DNA from: Lineus longissimus
Lineage: Eukaryota; Nemertea; Pilidiophora; Heteronemertea; Lineidae
NCBI RefSeq assembly: GCF_910592395.1
Contig: NC_088319.1
Span: 11,160,001-11,224,000 of the forward strand
Direction of reading: 5' to 3'
DNA: 64,000 bases
In this document: in pieces, positions 48,059 through 59,336 of the stretch
How positions within the stretch are numbered: the stretch's first letter is position 1
Layout: each line of letters opens with the position of its first letter
Program-made: the position numbers and the translations under genes
The notes under the pieces: generated by a model
What the model was told of the DNA's origin: nothing
What the model saw: only the letters and a program-made list of their open reading frames with translations
Database searches by the model: none

Positions 48059-48598
48059 TATTAGCAGCAGCAGCACATCATCCTCATCATCATCCTTTTG
48101 GATCTTTGCCAATGAGTAGTTTTATTGCGCTTAAACACGTGTGTCAGAACGAAGGTTTAAAGCGATCTGAAGGCGCACAGAGAATTCGATTTAATACTGA
48201 TACCAAGGGCGCGCGAAACTAGAGTCGTATATAACCTCATAAGAAGTGCTTTGATAACCGAAAATGTCTCTCAAAGGCCAGGATTTATTTCTGACAAATA
48301 ACTGGTACCTCGATTTATTTTACAGGGCAAGGGTCTCATGAGCACGTTCTGGTTGTGCGGCAGCCCAACTCATTCTACCAACGGTAACGAGGGATCCCTC
48401 CCCCGCATGAATAATGTGGGCGAGGTCAGGATGGGCATCGAGACTTCTAATAACAAGATCTATCGGCCTGGGACGATCGTGAACCTGGGCCAGCCCAAGC
48501 AGGGACTCTTAGGAGGCCAGCCGACGAATTATAGCATCAACAGAACTGGAACGTCGTCTCCGCCTATCCTACAGCTGACGGAGGGCTATGATTATTGA
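41379..48598 (+). CDS. NIT-domain membrane guanylate cyclase with beta-type catalytic site, 8 exons
   Basis: Coding exons: 41379-41401, 42004-42095, 42618-42775, 45353-46559, 46798-46932, 47127-47225, 47853-47947, 48326-48598. All are GT-AG with consistent phases; 2082 bases give 693 residues. A short cytoplasmic N-terminus is followed by TM1 (about 60-79), an extracellular NIT-type sensor (about 95-345, opening with [16 protein letters not shown]), TM2 (about 358-376), a helical linker ([20 protein letters not shown]) and a class III cyclase domain (about 435-650). Guanine-specifying residues are present (Glu483 in KVETIGD, Cys554 in YCLFG), as are the second metal Asp487 and Asn561/Arg565. 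The first metal Asp is Gly443 ([10 protein letters not shown]), and FGDTVN is FGNTVN. Both changes match the beta subunit of soluble GC, so an alpha-like partner is probably needed. NIT domains are linked to nitrate, nitrite or NO-related sensing. It is head-to-head with the Kv gene, 1.4 kb apart. Confidence 0.92.
41866..41932 (-). repeat. Degenerate tRNA-derived (SINE-like) segment
   Basis: On the minus strand an A-box-like TAGCTTAACTATTTGAAGAG is followed by CGACCGCTAATCCAAAGATC and a B-box-like GTGGTTCGAAT. This is the layout of a tRNA gene or tRNA-derived SINE head. The anticodon stem does not pair well and no 3' CCA-end acceptor match is seen, so it is not a functional tRNA. It lies about 70 bases before exon 2 of the cyclase. 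Confidence 0.4.
42295..42568. mobile_element. 274-bp MITE with CTGCACTCTT termini
   Basis: Starts CTGCACTCTTGAAATT and ends with the inverse AATTGTAAGAGTGCAG-like sequence (TGATTGTAAGAGTGCAG). The terminal match is about 10 bases, and the interior differs from the CACTCTTA foldback family although the first bases are alike. It lies in cyclase intron 2, ending 50 bases before exon 3. Confidence 0.55.
44041..45047. mobile_element. 1-kb foldback transposon with CATTTCGCCTA arrays
   Basis: Flanked by an 8-bp direct duplication CATTGTAC (44033-44040 and 45048-45055). The ends are inverted: GGTGTATCGCCATTTCGCCTAC on the left, reverse complement of the right GGTTTATCGCCATTTCGCCTGC. About ten copies of a CATTTCGCCTAC(TTG) motif follow on the left (to about 44190), with their inverse on the right (about 44875-45040). 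A second inverted pair lies further in (TACCTGGCAGATAGGAGTGC near 44270 against TATCTGCCAGA near 44430). No transposase frame is present; open frames across the arrays are repeat artefacts. It lies in cyclase intron 3. Confidence 0.88.
47968..48058. repeat. (TCA)n microsatellite, about 30 copies
   Basis: An uninterrupted trinucleotide run of about 91 bases, starting 20 bases after the donor of cyclase exon 7. Followed by an AGCAGCAGCAG stretch and more TCATCA. Confidence 0.95.
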
Positions 48599-51010
48599 TA
48601 AACTATAAAGTGTACTGTATATACATATTGTGAAACGAGCACTTTTGTGAAGGCTAGCTTAGCTTTTCAAATGCCAAATTATGGAGTTATCCATTAATTT
48701 TGTATCCGGGGACATATCATTTTGGATCATGGAAATGTAGAATTCCCGAATAGCCTGAGGGTCGCTTCGGATGAAGTCGTCAAATGACTGAGTCACCCAC
48801 CATACGCGTAGTTCTATGGGATTTGCTGTACCCCGCGCTGGAGACTCCAGTCAGCGTTAAGAATTCGGGACGTATTTGTGCCCGCAGACCGTTTGACGGT
48901 CTACCCTCAGATTTGAAAGTAAAGGAAGTATGTACCTTGCATTCGAAACTCGTTGTTGGCTCCCTCTACTGTGCGTTCAACGTTAAGGGGTTTGCTCCAC
49001 TCTACTTCGCAGACAAGTTCAGGCAATTATGTTTAAGGTGACGTACTCAACGTTGAAAGTAAAGTGGTTCGGTCCAATCTTCGTTGAATTCTAAGGGGTT
49101 CTTTGTAGCCCTACTCTGCGTTTGATGCTTACGTTCGCTCCACTCAACCTCTGCTAGAAAGTTACTCGGCGTACGGAGTTTACAACACTCTTCTCGATTT
49201 GAACAACTAGTCTGGGTGGAGAGTAAGGGGTTATTGTACTTTTATTCCATGTTGTGTTGCGCTTCGTTTTTTACATGTAATTGAAATTTTTGTTCTTGAT
49301 GGTGTAAAAGGTTTTTTTCTCGTAATGATATACAGAATGACATTTTTTTGATCCGCTATCCGCTATTGAAATCCCAGAAGTCTTATTTTAGCTGTCCAAA
49401 GGTCTGGCTGTTCTCTCTCTCTCTTTCTATTTTTTTATTTTTGCAAAATGATGATGATAGGATGACAATGCGTAATAATTCGATCTCATATGACTATTTA
49501 GTCTTATACAGCTATTTCAGAGCTGCATGCACGTGTACATTTATTTCGTATTAAGAATAGATAGCTGTCGTCTATGTTCTGTAATAAAATATAGAAATCA
49601 AATGCTCGTTTTGTGTTTTGCTTTCCCGAATTTCCGTAATTTCACAAATTCATCACACTCATCAACACTCATCAACTCTTATCAACAAAATCAACTCATC
49701 TGGTAGTTCCTATTGCACCAACTGGAAAATGAGTAATTCATAAATTAGTAATTTTATTTTTACTAATCAATTTTAAGAGTGCATGATAGCGCATCAAGTG
49801 ACCTTTATTCCTGGCGAGCGATGTGCTCCGCCACATTTGGCCATGAATGATGAAAACAAAAGAGAGACCAATCGACGACTTCGTGTTACACGATCAGCTC
49901 ACCTTGATCATGCAGACCACCTCCTTTTGAAGGGGCATGCCATCCGAATTTACTGTTTGGGTTGGAAAATAGAAGTGCAATTATACCCAATGCCGTAGTG
50001 CAGTTATCATGCATCATATCTAAAACTTGGTATGTATAGTTTTGTATGCCTGTCTACACAACGACAACGCTGAACTTTATTTTTTGTACGTACTTACGCA
50101 TTAATTGGACACAGTTTTCATTCAATATCAGTTACCAGTTTCCAATTCTTTACGATCGGCATAGGCCTTTGGAGTAATAGATAATGCAAGACATACAGAA
50201 ATAATAATCTAAAAGATAATCTATGGACTCATAATTATTTATTCACCTCCGCTGAATGGGCCGGGAGTGCTCAATGACGAATATTAAAAAAATATAATAC
50301 AATATCATACATATTTACAATATCAACAGTAACAGTAATATTACAGTTCGCTTACCTGAACAGCAATGAACATGGTATTTACAAACATTAACCGTAAGTG
50401 TTCATGTACATCTACAAACCGTACCGGTACATGACATGTATATATACGTTTATCGTATTCTTTTTCCAAAAAATACAGCTAATACTGATCTTTGTCTTTA
50501 ATGTTCGATTTGCAAAAGTGTTCTTCCCTATTGTATGGGGACGTTTTAAAAAAAACCCGCATATCCATTACTCCGTTCTTCCCAGGACATTCAAAACCGT
50601 TACACCAATATATAGCCGACGACACAAGAGTGCGTTTTCATGGTTGTTGGGACCATTCACCTTGATCATGCAGACAACCTCCTTGTGAAGTGGCATGCCA
50701 TTCATCGTGAACGACTAGTACCCGGATCCAGAGAACTTCTATGTGACCATATAAAAATGATGAAAAGAATATTCTATTTAGCTACAAACAGCAGACCGTA
50801 AGAAAGTTATAGTAGCATTGTGTGGAAGCGCGCGTATGGTGAGCCAAGATGCAACTGACGCGTTGACTGAATATAACGCCTCAACATCAAGATAGAAGTT
50901 TACCTATTCAAAACCAGCAATTACCAATCGAAGTGTATTCAACCCTATCACAGCATTGCTTCTGTATAGTTGCATTGCATCAAACATACGCGGCGTTTCA
51001 AAAGCTAAAT
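48599..51010. other. Cyclase 3' region and intergenic DNA
   Basis: No further gene seen. A canonical AATAAA lies at 49583-49588, about 985 bases after the stop; it may be the cyclase polyadenylation signal. A diverged direct pair, GATCATGCAGAC(C/A)ACCTCCTT, occurs at about 49907 and 50666. An inverted fragment of the GTGTAGAAGT element is near 50575. Confidence 0.4.
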
Positions 51011-51421
51011 TGTCACTTGCATTGTTATCAGTTAATGCTCTCGCTGCGTCGTGAATGCTGCAATGTCACTTGAATTGTTTCAGTTTATGCTCACGCTGCG
51101 TTGTGAATGCTGCAACGCCACTTGAATTGTATCGGTTTATGCTCACGCTGCGTTGCGAATGCTGCAATGCCACTTGAATTGTATCAGTTTATGCTCACGC
51201 TGAGTTGTGAATGCTGCAACGCCACTTGAATTGTATCGGTTTATGCTCACGCTGCGTTGCGAATGCTGCAATGCCACTTGAATTGTATCAGTTTATGCTC
51301 ACGCTGCGTTGCGAATGCTGCAACGCCACTTTAATTGTATCGGTTTATGCTCACGCTGCGTTGCGAATGCTGCAATGCCACTTGAATTGTATCAGTTTAT
51401 GCTCACGCTGCGTTGCAAATG
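51011..51421. repeat. 52-bp tandem repeat, ~8 copies, alternating subtypes
   Basis: Unit of the form CACTTGAATTGTATCGGTTT then ATGCTCACGCTGCGTTGCGA then ATGCTGCAACGC. Two subtypes (AACGCC...TCGG and AATGCC...TCAG) alternate strictly through most of the array, so the true unit is a 104-bp dimer. The first copies are more diverged. There are no unique spacers, so it is not CRISPR-like. Confidence 0.9.
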
Positions 51422-51561
51422 CGAGTCAGGGGTATGAACGACAAATTATATCTGTCGAATAATGTCTGTGATTTCTATTTGACCCATCAGGGGTAAATCG
51501 GGAGAAGAATTTCTCAGAAATTAAATGCACGAAAATAAATACAACAGAGTCGTACGAATTC

Positions 51562-54500
51562 CTAACTCAGGGTAGATGGCTTGAGTACTTCCGGTGACGA
51601 CCGCGCAGATGATGATGGGATAGGTATTTGACCACAAGCGTACTTCTCCTCATAGTCTCGAGCAGGCGAAGGGTCCAGTTTAACTTTGGGGACGGACACA
51701 ATTGGACGACCTGGAAAATATGAAAGAGACTTAATCTAAGGTCAGGGTGATAATTAAGAAATCCTGTGTGTTGATCGGCGAGGGATGTGTAGCCGGTGAC
51801 GGCATGCCGCCAAGTCTCTCTTAACAGACTTCATAATACGAATATTGTTAGAACCGTTGACCTTTAAGCCGGAATCTGAACAATGATCTGCGTCTTACTG
51901 GCCCTCTCTGGTTTACAAGCTGCAACACATAAACAACACAACCTAATAAATTCAGTCAAAACCCGCTGTTGGCTGTGCTGCGTTCAGTAATTCTGCCTCC
52001 TTAGGACATTACAAATATAAAGGGCTATGCATCCGTATTGCCCTGTACAAAATCATGAAAAAAACTAAGCGCATTTGTCACACTCACTAGCAGCAGCAGC
52101 CATAGCAACGGACGGATTCATAGGTGGTGGGTACACACCAGGAAGTGATGGCACCGGAAGTGGATAGCGTGGAAGCCATGGAAACATCGGCCTTGGAAAC
52201 GGAAGCTGGAGGTTGAGCATGCTCAGTGGAGGTGAATAGACTGGGAATTGTTCCATTCGCTGCCGCCAGAGCTCCATCATTCTCGCCATCGACTTCTCCT
52301 GCTTCCGCCATTTTGCTCTTCGGTTTTGGAACCAAACCTAAAGTGTTTAAATTAAGTTCGTTATACGATCTGAAAGTAGTAGTTTCATAGTGAATCGATG
52401 GACATTGGAGTACGATTGAGGATTCTAGTTGCAACCGCGGCAAAACTCATCTTCAGCGAGTATTTGGTAATTCAAATTACTCCACAGCGAAGTCGTATCA
52501 TCAAAGACGTCAACAGCGCACCAGCTGGTGCCAAGTGTAGTTTTGCCACGGCGGTGACAAAAGCGCGAAACCCAGGTATCCTTGACGTGGTCAATGGTGG
52601 TAGGGACGCCTGGAGTTTTTCATTTTGTCTGTGAACGTCTTTTTTTTCATTTTCATTTCGTTATACACGATTTTGCATGTAACCACAGTGTTCTGTGATT
52701 GTTCGGGGGTCTCTCTAGCCATACGTAAAGTGTCCCTATAACTCAATTCCAATAAGAAATACACTTCCTTGTTTTTTTCTCTGAGATGCAGACAAGACAT
52801 ATCACACGGTACATTAGGCCTATATTGCGTGGAGATAATGCATCGCACAGTATGAGGATGAATGGGTAGAGAGACCAATCACGAATTCCCGGAAACCGTG
52901 ATGTAACCAATACGTTGTCTTCTTCAGTATGTGTCAAAAGGACCCAGTTACCTTCCAAGTTAGCCAAAGGAACTTTAATATTTTGAACCTACCGGGGATA
53001 TCTCACCAGATATTGGCACATGACCCTGGGTTTTGGTTCTAAATATGTTTCCCATAAATTTTAAATAGGACGCACAATAGGGCATATTAGGCACATCAAA
53101 CCAGTTAATGAACTTAACATAAGTCTAATATTGAGAAAAAAATCACTCATAAATCTTCTCGGGAAGCTCATTGATGCAATTATAATGCTAACTGATGAAG
53201 TAATGTCGTGTCCATGTTTATTGAACTAATATGGACATAGTCTGCATGGTGAGCGTTAAGGGGTTATGGTCCAAGTAAGCTTGCAACAAAAGGGCAAGTT
53301 AGAAGTTAAAAGTTTCACCTCGAAAAAAACAAACGCCGTGTAGTTAAACAACAGAATATGCAATGCTATCAATCGATCAAATTAGGATGAATAATTGACT
53401 AATACGAATGTGGTCATTTTTTTCTGATCTCATTATGCCTTGTTATAACTTATTTATAGTGGTCTACCATAATTAACAACTTTGAATTTTGGAAATGCTC
53501 TCCCTTTACCTTATAGTTTATCAAAAATATGTCTGCCGTTTTCACATCTTGAGGGCTTGAGGAGACATTTCTGAAATTGCTTGCTATATTGAAGTGAATT
53601 TTTCAGTTACTTTTTTCTTGACTTTTTTACTTTTTGTGGACTCCGAGATGTAATTCATTGCACAATTAGGGCCAGTCGTTAACAAAAACAAATTGCTTTC
53701 CTTTACGTACACTTTCGGAAGAAACAAAAATATGTAAATGTAACATCAAGAAGCTTGGCATGATGATAACTCTGATGCCCTATTCACGGCCTACGACCTG
53801 AACATTTTAAATTAATGTCAATTTTGAAAACAAACTTGGTAATTCATTTTTTTCCAAATTATTTTGTTCATTTCCCAGAAATTGAGACAAATTTTAGTCT
53901 ATCATATATCCGCACTGATACTACTGATAGTATCCTGAATTGCCAGCCTGTCAAGTCACGTGCTGTTAGTCCTTATAATCTATCATAAAAATTGAAAGAT
54001 TGTATAAACCATGGTGTTTACTAAATATACCCAAGTTAAAACAACTGCTCCTTAATGATACGTGATATCCAGGGCAGTGAGATTTGTGTGGAGATGGAGG
54101 GTGTGTAGTTATGATTTCGAATTTAGACTGGACTCCAAAAGCATTTCACGGATATCCACACTCAGTCTGAGAGTCGGAGAGAATGGGTTAACAGCACCTT
54201 CCCTAAAATTAGCATTTCGCTTTAAAATCGATTTAGTTCGGTCATTAAAATTACCGATTATATCATAAAACTATTACTTTTTGCTCTAAACCTAAACGGA
54301 CTAAAGAGAATTGTTTAGCGTTTCTAAAGCGGTTTTAGTGTAGTAGTTTTAATGACATTAGAAAGGAAGCATTAGGGCTTGTTTACCAAAATGTCTTTAG
54401 ATTAAGACAACAATTGGATTTAATTGTATTACATGTTCTTGAGTCTGTAATAACATTTATGTTCGGACGCGTTCCTGAACGAAAATACGTCGTGTAAGGC

Positions 54501-57500
54501 CAACGCGCCTATGTCAATATGTTTGAATCGTGAGAAAATATTGTTATCCTAACTTATAAATGTTAAAAGGATGAAACTTCTCTGGATACCAATAAGTTTT
54601 GATAGATACCACTAAAATGTGTGAGTCGGGTCATCATGAAAAATTTGATCTCGAGTTTCAAGATGACCATGTGATTCTTGAAGGGCAAAATAAGATAATA
54701 TGTGGTATCTCGGATTTCATACCCTTGATCTCGTTTTATTTGAGAAAAACATTTCAAAACTCTATTGCTAATGGAAATGCCATGTTTTCCAGCAATAGAC
54801 AAACCCAAGGTTAATAGCAGCCCCACACACTTTTGATAGACATACTAAAGGTTTTTCAACTTTTGAAAAACTTTTAATAAGTTTTTCGGCCAAAACCAAT
54901 ATGCAGACCGTAGACTGAGGTATTTCAGCGAAGTGAAAAACCCATAGGTTTTTTTAAAATCTCTTGTTTTTTTCGTTTTACAAAAAACCTCGACGGGGTG
55001 CATATTTGTGTTGGCCAAAAAACCATTAGTGGTTTGTCAGGAGCTCAAAAACCGTTATTTCTAAGAGTGCAACCAGTTTTGTAATGGTACATCCCTACCT
55101 CAGTATTCAAACGACCTCATATATTTACTCCTTTGTGTATGCCTTTTCATTTTTTGTAACCCCCATCTTTGGGACTGACTCATGAAAATATACCCCCATT
55201 ACCAAAATCATCTTAAAAGGCACAATACTTCTTCACTCGGGGGATTTGGACATCCCATCCTGTATTCCTGTTTCTGAATACCAGGATTTTGCGCGAAGCC
55301 CACGAAATGCTGATTTCGTTGACAAGTCGTTGCACTTCAGACGTCTCAGACTTGCTGACGACTTGACATCCGACTTAAAAACCGCAAGTGGTGAAATTTA
55401 TAATTGGAGAGAATGGGCATTGGATGGCCATCTTTAAAAGCAAGAGTTAGAGGGTGGGGAACTAACAGTACCATGTGTGACAACCCTTTCTTCGGACAAA
55501 TCAAAATCACCCAAATCCTTTGTCATAACCCTAATCTCCAGGAAGCAGGGTTTTATAGATCGTTTAGGCCGGGGTAAGAGACGGAGATCCATTCATGTTT
55601 GATTCAAAACGATGTTTTTGAAAACGAGGTGCCAGCGACTATATTGCGACTGTCAAAGACTTGCTCCAACCACAGTTCCATTGAATTTGATTGAGAGAAT
55701 TATTATTATTGGGTGGAATGGGGTGGTCCCGTCCTTGATGAATGATGTGACTCAAAAGTACTTAGCAGCAGTTTCAAACATTCGTTCGTTTGATTAAGGA
55801 ACACACTTTTAGATATAAAGGTGGTTTTTTAACTTCTGAATAATCTTTCAAGGTTTTTCGGCCAACACTATAATGCATCCCGTAGAAGATTTGTTTTGGT
55901 AAAATGCAAAACCCCAAATGGTTTTTGAGAAAAATATTGTTACATGGGTCTATACAGCCCAAGTTTTAGCTCAAGGTTGAGATTATTTATGGGCAATAAT
56001 CGTTATCTTCTGTGAAACGGATAAAAGGAAACTTTGGAAATGCCAAGGATTGAACCCGGGGCCTCTCGCCATCTTTAGAGAAAGGTTTGTGAGGTTTTGA
56101 AAACCCTTTAAAGATTTTCGGCCACCGCAACTATGTACCCCGTGGAGGTTTTTCTTGTCGACAAAATGAAAACTCCACAACATTTTTTAGATTATTTTGA
56201 CCGAAAAACCACATTCAAGGTTTTAATTCTAAGAGTGTACTACAATTTGTTTTCACTTGATGCTGGCCTTGGCCTTCAAATTCACTGGCCGATAAAAAAA
56301 AACCCTGTCATACCTGTGCGAGCCCACCTAAGCCATGTTGGACTCAATATGCACTGAGAAGCCAAGCCATAATATAAGATTATTTACAACACCAGCAAGG
56401 AATCGGCCATCGACCATCATAATAAAATGTCATTTAAAGACAGTGTATCTACGCATGCGCCAAGACCGCACCTTCCTGCAATCCCCAGTTTGGCAAAATC
56501 AAATCAATCCGATTATCGAAAAGGATTATCCAGTACCCTTTTCGAGGCATCCCATCTGAGGCCCTAATCTCTAATCGCAGACCATTGAAATCCTTTAAAA
56601 CGTTATTCTAAACTGTTCAAACGTGTTTACAGTTGTTAACTTTCCCATTCAATTCAAAATAATATTGTTCCTGATCGGGCTGATCAAAAATAGGGATCTG
56701 GATGAGGCGGAACGAATATTCACGTCCTTGATGTATGCATTATTGTGTGGGATCCTGTGGCTTTTTAATAGATGGCAACGACTTCTGTTTTAATATGACT
56801 TGCGCTATTATTATTGCATTCATCACTTTTAGCTTTTGAATTTTTTTTACCTATACAAATACATCTCGTACAACTTTTTCATTGAAATGAAAAGCCCTCA
56901 TAGGTTTTTTAATTTCTTAAAAAACCACAACTACGGGGTGACCTCATAGAACTAATAGTTTTAAAGCTTTTAAAATCCCTTCAATCGGTAAAGATTTTTT
57001 GGGTTACCCAAATATGCACCCCTGAGAGATCTTTTAGTGAAATAAACAGTTAGAGGGTTTTCATGATCTCAACTTCGCTAAAAAACCTCTATGCGTTGCA
57101 CATTTTCAAAAGCTCAAAATCTTATACATGTATTTCTAAACATCATTTTTGTCAGCCGAAAAACCAAACGCTCAAAAACCTTCTATTTTCAAAGGCTGAA
57201 AGCCCTATATCTAAGAGACAGTGAGAATTTTGAGAACTCTCTCTCAGAATAAATGTCCTGATCACAAGCCCCCCCCCCCCACCCTTGAAACTATGACTTC
57301 ATCATTGACTTGTTATATGATGTTGCTAGTTAACGTAGAAACAATATTAAGCTTGCCAAATATTTGATTTCCATGTATTTCCAATATCACTTATTAAATT
57401 TATATGATTTTGTAATTCGCAACGAAATATGAAGTTTATCTCGGTCGGTGGTGGAAATATAAGTCAGTTAATTTGGCAAACAGGACTAATCATGAGCCTA

Positions 57501-59298
57501 TTTTAAAAATATCTGGACTTTGAGGTTTTCGTGGTAGGACACCTGCTGGGTGGGGTATGCAACTTGGCATTACTTACAGCACTTTAAGAAGCTATATTGT
57601 TACGAACACGAGGGCTAAACTAGATTTGCGTCAAGATATTCATGATTTTAGTCTCATTATCTCGACCCCCAGTATTTCTGTCCAAGTAAGAGGATATTCA
57701 CCTTTAGTGATTGAATTTGATTTTTGAAAGTTGACTGGTTTCATTTACAGCTTATTCGAGTACAAAAAAAAGATAATTGTACTTATTAGTACGGGCAAAT
57801 AATCGTTTCTAACTGAATTTGGCAAGTTATTCCTGGGCAACTGGCCCACAGGATTATTATATACGGGTGACAATCAATTCGCTGCGGGATGCGTCCAATT
57901 AAATGCGGGATTACTGTTAAATTACCTGCGCATGACAAAGCTACTCATTAAAGTGAATAAGCATTGGTTTATTAATCTCATGATGTGGATTAGGCGGCCT
58001 TGGCGGACGAGTGTTTTTGTAACAAAAGCACGAAGGTTTGACCCAATCGAAAATCCATGAAACTCTGTGTTCCCTCACAACTGGTTTATACTTAATATTT
58101 TCTTTATTTATTTGTACCAGTATGATCAGTCATATCATGAAAAAATAGTCGCTCGAATGTTCAGGTCGACCAGTTAGAAACGTTACTATAGCCCCAGTGG
58201 AGTTGATGTACACATGTATGCACAACAGGTTAAAAAAAGAATGCTTTTGCCATAAAAAGTACATCACTCGCCATTAGCGCTGCGCAGAGCTCTTAAAGAT
58301 TCGGGGGGGGGGGGTTAATTAGGAAATCATGGGCGTTACTAGCGTGGGAAGGGGGGCAGGGCGCATATAAGTCACCAAAAAACCGACGTTTTTTTACCAT
58401 GATATCGGCCGAAAAAATTCAAAAAGTGTCATTTTGACCCCCAGAGAGCCTCTCGCCCCACCAAGACCAAAACGCTAGCTACGCCCCTGATAGGTTCTGA
58501 ATTTAGGATGAGAAGAGATGAGCGCTATCGAGCAGAGACCAGCCGCTGGTGGACTGATCCAGCGCAGTTGACGACGCAAAACCCCAAAAGGGAACCACCT
58601 CTCGTTCTCGGAGTCGGACAGCGATTGGTAATCATGTCTAACTTACCTGCACTCGTGCTTCTGTTAGGTCCACTTTCTCAGCTAGTTGCTCCCTGAGTGT
58701 ACAGTCTGGGTAATGCGTGTGCTGGAACACATTCTCCAGCTCTCTTAACTGTTCAGCTGAGAAAGTCGTCCTGTTTCGTCTCTGCTTCTTCGAGGAAAAG
58801 CTGAAGTTGTGGTCGTCAAATCGGCCGGAATGGCTATGTTCGCTGTCAGAGGTATTGCCGTTTTCTCCGTGGTCTGAAAGTACATGATGATGATTAACTA
58901 ATATCTGAGTAAATGCCATTCTTCTGAACTTCGATCTATGAAAAAAATATTCTTCTAAACATCAACTACACGTCACACACCACCAACATCCAGGTCAGAG
59001 GGCTGGTCACCCAGCACATTGGACGTCACGACAGCCTGTTGACAGTTGCCAAGAAGAGGAAACTGAGATGGTTTGGCCATGTGACCAGAGCCAAGGGAAC
59101 CCTGGCAAATACGATCTTGCAGGGCACAGTTGAGGGAAGGCGAAAGCGAGGGCGCCCAAAGAGGATCTGGATGGATGACATAAAAGATTGAACAGGACGT
59201 AGAACAGAGGACCTGATCCGCCTTGCAGAGGACCGATCCCTATGGTGCCAAGTAGTCATGCATGCAGCGTCGCCCCAATGGCCTAACAGCTGCGGGAC

Positions 59299-59336
<38 letters not shown>

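Noticed and set aside
51011-51421. CRISPR-like array
   Set aside because: Units are continuous without unique spacers and the DNA is animal.
52065-52087. Stop at 52065 as the end of the homeobox protein
   Set aside because: A strong donor at 52087 and a phase-matched downstream exon make the longer protein more likely; the stop is kept only as a possible retained-intron form.
56041-56075. tRNA-like segment on the minus strand (GGGTTCAATCC)
   Set aside because: Only a T-arm-like stretch is present; no D-arm, anticodon arm or matching acceptor was found.
58638-58919. Homeodomain frame ending ...RVQVS as a full protein
   Set aside because: The frame runs through the donor CAG|GTAAGT; the rest of helix 3 is in the next exon at 52337.
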